From assembly GCA_035771175.1 (NCBI GenBank), contig CM069590.1, positions 30,394,821-30,458,820 of the forward strand: a DNA stretch of 64,000 nt. The letters run 5' to 3'. How positions within the stretch are numbered: position 1 is the first letter of the stretch; the number at the start of each line of letters is the position of its first letter. Below are positions 54,401 to 64,000 of this stretch, piece after piece. The position numbers were made by a program, and so were the translations under genes. Source of the stretch: Paratinospora sagittata (lineage: Eukaryota; Streptophyta; Magnoliopsida; Ranunculales; Menispermaceae). The notes under the pieces were generated by a model. The model saw only the letters and a list, made by a program, of their open reading frames with translations, did no database searches and was not told where the DNA came from.

Positions 54401-57400
54401 TTTCATTTTGAAAAAAAATGTTTTCTGAAAGGTTTTAATCATAATTTTAATGAGTTTTCAATTATTTAAAAGTGTTTAATCTTATATCAAAGTGGTATGA
54501 GTCAACGAAATGGTTCTTTAGTTTCAAAATATTAATTTTTCAAAAATAAGGCTATCCAGCAATTTTCACGTCTTAGACTAAAATCTAATATTTCTAACGA
54601 GAAAAATGTGGGCACTTTTGCTTGCTCAATTTTTCTATTCCTTCACAGTTTTGCCAGGTTATCTTAATTGAAATATTCTCTAGTAACACCTAGATGATTC
54701 CCATTGTCTCGCACGCCCAAAAAACTTTAGATTGAACAATGTTTTGAATTCAAATCATTTTGTAGTTACTCTTGCTCTTTAACCTTCAACTTCAAATTTT
54801 ATAAAACACTGATTCTCTGATTTTCAAAAATACAACACGCACGATATTTGCAAGTTAGATTGAGCTTTACGAAGAGTTTTTCAAGAGAAGAAAGTAATGA
54901 TTCTTGCCTTTGCAAAAAAAGGCTTCGAATTGAATCAAAATTCCAATCTGTCTTGATGTTCAGATAGTTCTTCATTTTATCCCTTGTGTGCTAAGATTTG
55001 CAGAGGCTATCCATTGTTTAAAACTCTAAGTATATGAAGTGGTCTCGGTAAGATAACACATCAAAAAGGAACACATTACCTGTTTTGCGTCAAAAACCCA
55101 TCAAACAATAGCTTTCGAATTCTACAAAGATCAAGCTCGAAGAACAAAGACATATCTCATGTCTAATGCATTAGTTTGATCTTTGGTGTGTAGGGAAACC
55201 GCTCGATCACTCTCAGCACTAAAACTCTGAAAATTGCAAAGTTTTCAAAATCACTTTCGATATAGTATTTCATTTTGAAAAAAATGTTTTCTGAAAGGTT
55301 TTAATCATAATTTTAATTAGTTTTGAATTATTTAAAAGTGTTTAATCTTATATGAAAGTGTTTTGAGTCAATGAAATGGTTTTTTAGTGTCAAAATATTA
55401 ATTTTTCAAAAATAAGGCTATCCAGCAATTTGCACGTCTTAGACTAAAATCTTATGTTTCTAACGAGAAAAATGTGGGCACTTCTGCTAGCTCGATTTTT
55501 CTATTCCTTCACAGTTTTGCCAGGTTATCTTAATTGAAATATTCTCTAGTAACACCTAGTGATTCCCATTGTCTCGCACGCCCAAAAAACTTTAAATTGA
55601 ACAATGTTTTGAATTCAAATCATTTTTTAGTACTCTTGCTCTTTAACCTTCAACTTCAAATTTTATAAAACACTCATTCTCTGATTTTCAAAATTACAAC
55701 ACGCACGATATTTGCAAGTTAGATTGAGCTTTTCGAAGAGTTTTTCAAGAGAAGAAAGTAATGATTCTTGCCTTTGCAAAAAATCGCTTCGAATTGAATC
55801 AAAATTGCAATCTGTCTTGATGTTCAGCTAGTTCTTCATTTTATCCCTTGTGTGCTAAGATCTGCAGAGGCTATCCATTGTTTAAAACTCTAAGTATATG
55901 AGGTTGTCTCGGTAAGATAACACATCAAAAAGGAACACATTACCTGTTTTGCGTCAAGAACCCATCAAACAATAGCTTTCGAATTCTACAAAGATCAAGC
56001 TCGAAGAACGAAGACATATCTCATGTCTAATGCATTAGTTTGATCCCTGATGTGTAGGGTAACCCCTCGATCAATCTCAGCACTAAAACTCTGAAAATTG
56101 CAAAGTCTTCAAAATCACTTTCGATATAGTATTTCATTTTGAAAAAAAATGTTTTCTGAAAGGTTTTAATCATAATTTTAATGAGTTTTCAATTATTTAA
56201 AAGTGTTTAATCTTATATCAAAGTGGTATGAGTCAATGAAATGGTTCTTTAGTGTCAAAATATTAATTTTTCAAAAATAAGGCTATCCAGCAATTTGCAC
56301 GTCTTAGACTAAAATCTTATATTTCTAACGAGAAAAATGTGGGCACTTCTGCTAGCTCGATTTTTCTATTCCTTCACAGTTTTGCCAGGTTATCTTAATT
56401 GAAATATTCTCTAGTAACACCTAGATGATTCCCATTCTCTCGCACGCCCAAAAAACTTTAGATTGAACAATGTTTTGAATTCAAATCATTTTTTAGTACT
56501 CTTACTCTTTAACCTTCAACTTCAAGTTTTATAAAACACTCATTCTCTGATTTTCAAAAATTCAACACGCACGATATTTGCAAGTTAGATTGAGCTTTTC
56601 GAAGAGTTTTTCAAGAGAAGAAAGTAATGATTCTTGCCTTTGCAAAAAAAGGCTTCGAATTGAATCAAAATTGCAATCTGTCTTGATGTTCAGCTAATTC
56701 TTCATTTTATCCCTTGTGTGCTAAGATTTGCAGAGGCTATCCATTGTTTAAAACTCTAAGTATGAAGTGGTCTCGATAAGATAACACATAAAAAATGAAC
56801 ACATCACCTGTTTTGCATCAAGAACACATCAAACAATAGCTTTCGAATTCTACAAAGATCAAGCTCGAAGAACGAAGGCATATCTCATGTCTAATGCATT
56901 AGTTTGATCCCTGGTGTGTAGGGTAATCCCTCGATCAATCTCAGCACTAAAACTCTGAAAATTGCAAAGTCTTCAAAATCACTTTCGATATAGTATTTCA
57001 TTTTGAAAAAAAATGTTTTCTGAAAGGTTTTAATCATAATTTTAATGAGTTTTGAATTATTTAAAAGTGTTTAATCTTATATCAAAGTGCTATGAGTCAA
57101 TGAAATGGTTCTTTAGTTTCAAAATATTAATTTTTCAAAAATAAGGCTATCCAGCAATTTTCACGTCTTAGACTAAAATCTAATATTTCTAACGAGAAAA
57201 ATGTGGGCACTTTTGCTTGCTCAATTTTTCTATTCCTTCACAGTTTTGCCAGGTTATCTTAATTGAAATATTCTCTAGTAACACCTAGATGATTCCCATT
57301 GTCTCGCACGCCCAAAAAACTTTAGATTAAACAATGTTTTGAATTCAAATCATTTTGTAGTTACTCTTGCTCTTTAACCTTCAACTTCAAATTTTCTAAA

Positions 57401-59200
57401 ACACTGATTCTGTGATTTTCAAAAATACAACACGCACGATATTTGCAAGTTAGATTGAGCTTTACGAAGAGTTTTTCAAGAGAAGAAAGTAATGATTCTT
57501 GCCTTTGCAAAAAAAGGCTTCGAATTGAATCAAAATTGCAATCTGTCTTGAAGTTCAGCTAGTTCTTCATTTTATCCCTTGTGTGCTAAGATTTGCAGAG
57601 GCTATCCATTGTTTAAAACTCTAAGTATATGAAGTGGTCTCGGTAAGATAACACATCAAAAAGGAACACATTACCTGTTTTGCGTCAAGAACCCATCAAA
57701 CAATAGCTTTCGAATTCTACAAAGATCAAGCTCGAAGAACGAAGACATATCTCATGTCTAATGCATTAGTTTGATCTTTGGTGTGTAGGGTAACCGCTCG
57801 ATCACTCTCAGCACTAAAACTCTGAAAATTGCAAAGTCTTCAAAATCACTTTCGATATAGTATTTCATTTTGAAAAAAATGTTTTCTGAAAGGTTTTAAT
57901 CATAATTTTAATGAGTTTTGAATTATTTAAAAGTGTTTATTCTTATATCAAAGTGTTTTGAGTCAATGAAATGGTTCTTTAGTGTCAAAATATTAATTTT
58001 TCAAAAATAAGGCTATCCTGCAATTGGCAAGTCTTAGACTAAAATCTGATATTTCTAACGAGAAAAATGTGGGCACTTCTGCTAGCTCGATTTTTCTATT
58101 CCTTCACAGTTTTGCCAGGTTATCTTAATTGAAATATTCTCTAGTAACACCTAGGTGATTCCCATTGTCTCGCACGCCCAAAAAACTTTAGATTGAACAA
58201 TGTTTTGAATTCAAATCATTTTTTAGTACTCTTGCTCTTTAACCTTCAACTTCAAGTTTTATAAAACACTCATTCTCTGATTTTCAAAAATTCAACACGC
58301 ACGATATTTGCAAGTTAGATTGAGCTTTTCGAAGAGTTTTTCAAGAGAAGAAAGTAATGATTCTTGCCTTTGCAAAAAAGGCTTCGAATTGAATCAAAAT
58401 TGCAATCTGTCTTGATGTTCAGCTAGTTCTTCATTTTATCCCTTGTGTGCTAAGATTTGCAGAGGCTATCCATTGTTTAAAACTCTAAGTATATGAAGTG
58501 GTCTCGATAAGATAACACATAAAAAATGAACACATCACCTGTTTTGCATCAAGAACACATCAAACAATAGCTTTCGAATTCTACAAAGATCAAGCTCGAA
58601 GAACGTAGACATATCGCATGTCTAATGCATTAGTTTGATTTCTGGTGTGTAGGGTAACCCCTCGATCAATCTCAGCACTAAAACTCTGAAAATTACAAAG
58701 TCTTCAAAATCACTTTCGATATAGTATTTCATTTTTACAAAAATGTTTTCCGAAAGGTTTTAATCATAATTTTAATGGGTTTTGAATTATTTAAAAGTAT
58801 TTATTCTTATATCAAAGTGTTTTGAGTCAATGAAATGGTTCTTTAGTGTCAAAATATTAATTTTTCAAAAATAAGGCTATCCAGCAATTTGCACGTCTTA
58901 GACTAAAATCTTATATTTCTAACGAGAAAAATGTGGGCACTTCTGCTAGCTCGATTTTTCTATTCCTTCACAGTTTTGCCAGGTTATCTTAATTGAAATA
59001 TTCTCTAGTAACACCTAGATGATTCCCATTGTCTCGCACGCCCAAAAAACTTTAGATTGAACAATGTTTTGAATTCAAATCATTTTTTAGTACTCTTTCT
59101 CTTTAACCTTCAACTTCAAGTTTTATAAAACACTCATTCTCTGATTTTCAAAAATTCAACACGCACGATATTTGCAAGTTAGATTGAGCTTTTCGAAGAG
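51410..59200 (+). repeat. Nine-monomer higher-order repeat, 7,787 bp, copy 1
   Basis: The unit runs from the right part of M60 to the right part of M69. Distinctive members are M60/61 (CTTTCCATTG, TCATGATTTTAATG), M62 and M64 (GTCAACGAAATGG, CACTTTTGCTTGCTCAATT), M63 (AATGGGTTTTG, AAAAGTATTTATTC), M65 (TTTAATTAG, ATATGAAAGTG, TTATGTTTC, TTTAAATTG, AAAAAATCGC, AGATCTGCAG, TATGAGGTTG), M66 (GATCCCTGATG start region), M67 (AGTGCTATGAG) and M68 (ATTGGCAAG). Inside the unit, M61b-M62a and M63b-M64a are themselves a 1,731-bp repeat. The left limit lies between CTTTACG (near 51406) and CTTTCCATTG (near 51546). Confidence 0.85.
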
Positions 59201-62200
59201 TTTTTCAAGAGAAGAAAGTAATGATTCTTGCCTTTGCAAAAAAAGGCTTCGAATTGAATCAAAATTGCAATCTGTCTTGATGTTCAGCTAGTTCTTCATT
59301 TTATCCCTTGTGTGCTAAGATTTGCAGAGGCTTTCCATTGTTTAAAACTCTAAGTATATGAAGTGGTCTCGGTAAGATAACACATCAAAGAGGAACACAT
59401 CACCTGTTTTGAATTAAGAACACATCAAACAATAGCTTTCGAATTCTACAATGATCAAGCTCGAAGAACGAAGACATATCTCATGTCTAATGCATTAGTT
59501 TGATCTCTGGTGTGTAAGGTAACCCCTCGATCAATCTTAGCACTAAAACTCTGAAAATTGCAAAGTCTTCAAAATCACTTTCGATATAGTATTTCATTTT
59601 TACAAAAATGTTTTTCGAAAGGTTTTAATCATGATTTTAATGAGTTTTGAATTATTTAAAAGTGTTTATTCTTATATCAAAGTGTTTTGAGTCAATGAAA
59701 TGGTTCTTTAGTGTCAAAATATTAATTTTTCAAAAATAAGGCTATCCAGCAATTTGCACGTCTGAGACTAAAATCTTATATTTCTAACGAGAAAAATGTG
59801 GGCACTTCTGCTAGCTCGATTTTTCTATTCCTTCACAGTTTTGCCAGGTTATCTTAATTGAAATATTCTCTAGTAACACCTAGATGATTCCCATTGTCTC
59901 GCACGCCCAAAAAACTTTAGATTGAACAATGTTTTGAATTCAAATCATTTTTTAGTACTCTTTCTCTTTAACCTTCAACTTCAAGTTTTATAAAACACTC
60001 ATTCTCTGATTTTCAAAAATTCAACACGCACGATATTTGCAAGTTAGATTGAGCTTTTCGAAGAGTTTTTCAAGAGAAGAAAGTAATGATTCTTGCCTTT
60101 GCAAAAAAAGGCTTCGAATTGAATCAAAATTGCAATCTGTCTTGATGTTCAGCTAGTTCTTCATTTTATCCCTTGTGTGCTAAGATTTGCAGAGGCTATC
60201 CATTGTTTAAAACTCTAAGTATATGAAGTGGTCTCGATAAGATAACACATAAAAAATGAACACATCACCTGTTTTGCATCAAGAACACATCAAACAATAG
60301 CTTTCGAATTCTACAAAGATCAAGCTCGAAGAACGAATGCATATCTCATGTCTAATGCATTAGTTTGATCCCTGGTGTGTAGGGTAATCCCTCGATCAAT
60401 CTCAGCACTAAAACTCTGAAAATTGCAAAGTCTTCAAAATCACTTTCGATATAGTATTTCATTTTGAAAAAAAATGTTTTCTGAAAGGTTTTAATCATAA
60501 TTTTAATGAGTTTTCAATTATTTAAAAGTGTTTAATCTTATATCAAAGTGGTATGAGTCAACGAAATGGTTCTTTAGTTTCAAAATATTAATTTTTCAAA
60601 AATAAGGCTATCCAGCAATTTTCACGTCTTAGACTAAAATCTAATATTTCTAACGAGAAAAATGTGGGCACTTTTGCTTGCTCAATTTTTCTATTCCTTC
60701 ACAGTTTTGCCAGGTTATCTTAATTGAAATATTCTCTAGTAACACCTAGATGATTCCCATTGTCTCGCACGCCCAAAAAACTTTAGATTGAACAATGTTT
60801 TGAATTCAAATCATTTTTTAGTACTCTTGCTCTTTAACCTTCAACTTCAAATTTTATAAAACACTCATTCTCTGATTTTCAAAATTACAACACGCACGAT
60901 ATTTGCAAGTTAGATTGAGCTTTTCGAAGAGTTTTTCAAGAGAAGAAAGTAATGATTCTTGCCTTTGCAAAAAAAGGCTTCGAATTGAATCAAAATTGCA
61001 ATCTGTCTTGATGTTCAGCTAGTTCTTCATTTTATCCCTTGTGTGCTAAGATTTGCAGAGGCTGTCCATTGTTTAAAACTCTAAGTATATGAAGTTGTCT
61101 CGGTAAGATAACACATCAAAAAGGAACACATCACCTGTTTTACATCAAGAACACATCAAACAATAGCTTTCGAATTCTACAAAGATCAAGCTCGAAGAAC
61201 GTAGACATATCGCATGTCTAATGCATTAGTTTGATTTCTGGTGTGTAGGGTAACCCCTCGATCAATCTCAGCACTAAAACTCTGAAAATTACAAAGTCTT
61301 CAAAATCACTTTCGATATAGTATTTCATTTTTACAAAAATGTTTTCCGAAAGGTTTTAATCATAATTTTAATGGGTTTTGAATTATTTAAAAGTATTTAT
61401 TCTTATATCAAAGTGTTTTGAGTCAATGAAATGGTTCTTTAGTGTCAAAATATTAATTTTTCAAAAATAAGGCTATCCAGCAATTTGCACGTCTTAGACT
61501 AAAATCTTATATTTCTAACGAGAAAAATGTGGGCACTTCTGCTAGCTCGATTTTTCTATTCCTTCACAGTTTTGCCAGGTTATCTTAATTGAAATATTCT
61601 CTAGTAACACCTAGATGATTCCCATTGTCTCGCACGCCCAAAAAACTTTAGATTGAACAATGTTTTGAATTCAAATCATTTTTTAGTACTCTTTCTCTTT
61701 AACCTTCAACTTCAAGTTTTATAAAACACTCATTCTCTGATTTTCAAAAATTCAACACGCACGATATTTGCAAGTTAGATTGAGCTTTTCGAAGAGTTTT
61801 TCAAGAGAAGAAAGTAATGATTCTTGCCTTTGCAAAAAAAGGCTTCGAATTGAATCAAAATTGCAATCTGTCTTGATGTTCAGCTAGTTCTTCATTTTAT
61901 CCCTTGTGTGCTAAGATTTGCAGAGGCTATCCATTGTTTAAAACTCTAAGTATATGAAGTGGTCTCGATAAGATAACACATAAAAAATGAACACATCACC
62001 TGTTTTGCATCAAGAACACATCAAACAATAGCTTTCGAATTCTACAAAGATCAAGCTCGAAGAACGAATGCATATCTCATGTCTAATGCATTAGTTTGAT
62101 CCCTGGTGTGTAGGGTAATCCCTCGATCAATCTCAGCACTAAAACTCTGAAAATTGCAAAGTCTTCAAAATCACTTTCGATATAGTATTTCATTTTGAAA

Positions 62201-64000
62201 AAAAATGTTTTCTGAAAGGTTTTAATCATAATTTTAATGAGTTTTCAATTATTTAAAAGTGTTTAATCTTATATCAAAGTGGTATGAGTCAACGAAATGG
62301 TTCTTTAGTTTCAAAATATTAATTTTTCAAAAATAAGGCTATCCAGCAATTTTCACGTCTTAGACTAAAATCTAATATTTCTAACGAGAAAAATGTGGGC
62401 ACTTTTGCTTGCTCAATTTTTCTATTCCTTCACAGTTTTGCCAGGTTATCTTAATTGAAATATTCTCTAGTAACACCGAGATGATTCCCATTGTCTCGCA
62501 CGCCCAAAAAACTTTAGATTGAACAATGTTTTGAATTCAAATCATTTTGTAGTTACTCTTGCTCTTTAACCTTCAACTTCAAATTTTATAAAACACTGAT
62601 TCTCTGATTTTCAAAAATACAACACGCACGATATTTGCAAGTTAGATTGAGCTTTACGAAGAGTTTTTCAAGAGAAGAAAGTAATGATTCTTGCCTTTGC
62701 AAAAAAAGGCTTCGAATTGAATCAAAATTCCAATCTGTCTTGATGTTCAGATAGTTCTTCATTTTATCCCTTGTGTGCTAAGATTTGCAGAGGCTATCCA
62801 TTGTTTAAAACTCTAAGTATATGAAGTGGTCTCGGTAAGATAACACATCAAAAAGGAACACATTACCTGTTTTGCGTCAAAAACCCATCAAACAATAGCT
62901 TTCGAATTCTACAAAGATCAAGCTCGAAGAACAAAGACATATCTCATGTCTAATGCATTAGTTTGATCTTTGGTGTGTAGGGAAACCGCTCGATCACTCT
63001 CAGCACTAAAACTCTGAAAATTGCAAAGTTTTCAAAATCACTTTCGATATAGTATTTCATTTTGAAAAAAATGTTTTCTGAAAGGTTTTAATCATAATTT
63101 TAATTAGTTTTGAATTATTTAAAAGTGTTTAATCTTATATGAAAGTGTTTTGAGTCAATGAAATGGTTTTTTAGTGTCAAAATATTAATTTTTCAAAAAT
63201 AAGGCTATCCAGCAATTTGCACGTCTTAGACTAAAATCTTATGTTTCTAACGAGAAAAATGTGGGCACTTCTGCTAGCTCGATTTTTCTATTCCTTCACA
63301 GTTTTGCCAGGTTATCTTAATTGAAATATTCTCTAGTAACACCTAGTGATTCCCATTGTCTCGCACGCCCAAAAAACTTTAAATTGAACAATGTTTTGAA
63401 TTCAAATCATTTTTTAGTACTCTTGCTCTTTAACCTTCAACTTCAAATTTTATAAAACACTCATTCTCTGATTTTCAAAATTACAACACGCACGATATTT
63501 GCAAGTTAGATTGAGCTTTTCGAAGAGTTTTTCAAGAGAAGAAAGTAATGATTCTTGCCTTTGCAAAAAATCGCTTCGAATTGAATCAAAATTGCAATCT
63601 GTCTTGATGTTCAGCTAGTTCTTCATTTTATCCCTTGTGTGCTAAGATCTGCAGAGGCTATCCATTGTTTAAAACTCTAAGTATATGAGGTTGTCTCGGT
63701 AAGATAACACATCAAAAAGGAACACATTACCTGTTTTGCGTCAAGAACCCATCAAACAATAGCTTTCGAATTCTACAAAGATCAAGCTCGAAGAACGAAG
63801 ACATATCTCATGTCTAATGCATTAGTTTGATCCCTGATGTGTAGGGTAACCCCTCGATCAATCTCAGCACTAAAACTCTGAAAATTGCAAAGTCTTCAAA
63901 ATCACTTTCGATATAGTATTTCATTTTGAAAAAAAATGTTTTCTGAAAGGTTTTAATCATAATTTTAATGAGTTTTCAATTATTTAAAAGTGTTTAATCT
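59200..64000 (+). repeat. Nine-monomer higher-order repeat, partial copy 2
   Basis: M70-M75 match M61-M66 at a constant +7,787, including all the rare states of M65 (in M74). The differences I noticed over about 4.7 kb are C at 51696 versus A at 59483, and T at 54691 versus G at 62478 (CACCTAG/CACCGAG). The copy leaves the window in the first 96 bp of M75, so the array continues to the right. Confidence 0.85.
63905..64000 (+). repeat. Partial monomer M75 at the window edge
   Basis: The first 96 bp of a monomer with GATATAG, one extra A in the first A-run and TTTTCAATTATT. It matches the start of M66 (56118) base for base as far as it goes. Confidence 0.9.

Larger units (their letters stand above)
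1..64000 (+). repeat. Satellite array, ~865-bp monomer, 74 complete copies plus a partial
   Basis: The same ~865-bp sequence recurs head to tail across the whole window. Using the C of the CTTTC after TCAAAATCA as phase, monomers M1-M75 start at 1, 864, 1730, 2596, 3460, 4325, 5189, 6054, 6918, 7782, 8647, 9511, 10376, 11240, 12085, 12949, 13813, 14678, 15543, 16388, 17253, 18117, 18982, 19847, 20711, 21576, 22441, 23305, 24170, 25034, 25899, 26764, 27627, 28490, 29354, 30218, 31083, 31948, 32813, 33678, 34543, 35408, 36273, 37138, 38004, 38869, 39734, 40599, 41464, 42330, 43195, 44060, 44926, 45791, 46657, 47467, 48332, 49197, 50062, 50926, 51791, 52656, 53522, 54387, 55254, 56118, 56982, 57849, 58713, 59578, 60443, 61309, 62174, 63041, 63905. 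The phase is arbitrary. All copies are in one orientation. There is no unique DNA between copies. Stops are dense in all frames, and 865 is not a multiple of 3, so no frame stays in register. I infer heterochromatic, possibly centromeric, satellite DNA. Confidence 0.98.

Noticed and set aside
1..64000. Protein-coding genes, tRNAs, rRNAs or an embedded transposon
   Set aside because: Every stretch can be aligned to the ~865-bp monomer. Stops are frequent in all frames, and no insertion, target-site duplication, terminal repeat or cloverleaf-like segment stands out.
1..64000. CRISPR-like regular repeats
   Set aside because: The repeats are about 865 bp, directly adjacent and without unique spacers, which is a satellite rather than a CRISPR array.
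1..64000. CENP-B box or telomeric repeats
   Set aside because: I looked for TTCG....A..CGGG in the TTCG contexts of the monomer (TTTCGATATAG, TTTTCGAAGAG, TTTCGAATTC, CTTCGAATTG) and none fits. No short telomere-type repeats are present.
1..64000. Naming the species from the satellite
   Set aside because: I do not recognise the monomer with any confidence. A search of repeat databases and assemblies with the consensus monomer would decide it.

Overview
The whole window is one uninterrupted tandem satellite array. I see no protein-coding gene, tRNA, rRNA, CRISPR array, transposon or unique sequence anywhere in it. The repeat unit is about 865 bp. Counting from the recurring CTTTC that follows TCAAAATCA, there are 74 complete monomers plus a 96-base partial one at the right end, all on the + strand apart from one small inverted piece. 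Most monomers are 863-867 bp; two are 845 bp and one is 810 bp. The sequence is AT-rich (roughly 30% GC by eye) and every frame on both strands meets stops quickly. This is the kind of sequence found in the constitutive heterochromatin (centromeric, pericentromeric or subtelomeric) of a eukaryote, read through by long-read assembly. Nothing in it lets me name the species or say whether it is the functional centromere.

Layout. (1) About 1-1960 is a flank of older-type monomers marked by CTAGATGATT and CTTGCTCG. (2) About 1960-30800 is a homogenised domain of some 33 monomers with a 1-bp deletion (CTAGTGATT) and a TTATTTTGA variant. It is built mainly from two monomer haplotypes (called X and Y here) that alternate or recombine, with local duplications of one, two, three or more monomers. 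(3) About 30800-33677 is a transition with scattered single-copy differences. (4) 33678-37137 is a two-monomer unit of 1,730 bp present twice, with no difference that I found. (5) About 37138-51400 is a mixed domain with 1,731-bp and 3,461-bp duplications, several haplotype families, an apparent conversion patch carrying domain-2 sequence, and a 98-bp inversion with flanking deletions. (6) About 51410-64000 is a nine-monomer higher-order repeat of 7,787 bp: one full copy and about 60% of a second that runs off the window.

There are no genes acting together here. The interest lies in how the array evolves: by unequal exchange, conversion and replication slippage at several scales. Inside each monomer some short structures stay well conserved: a dyad cluster with a 12-bp perfect palindrome, a small hairpin, and a triplet of AACACATCA.
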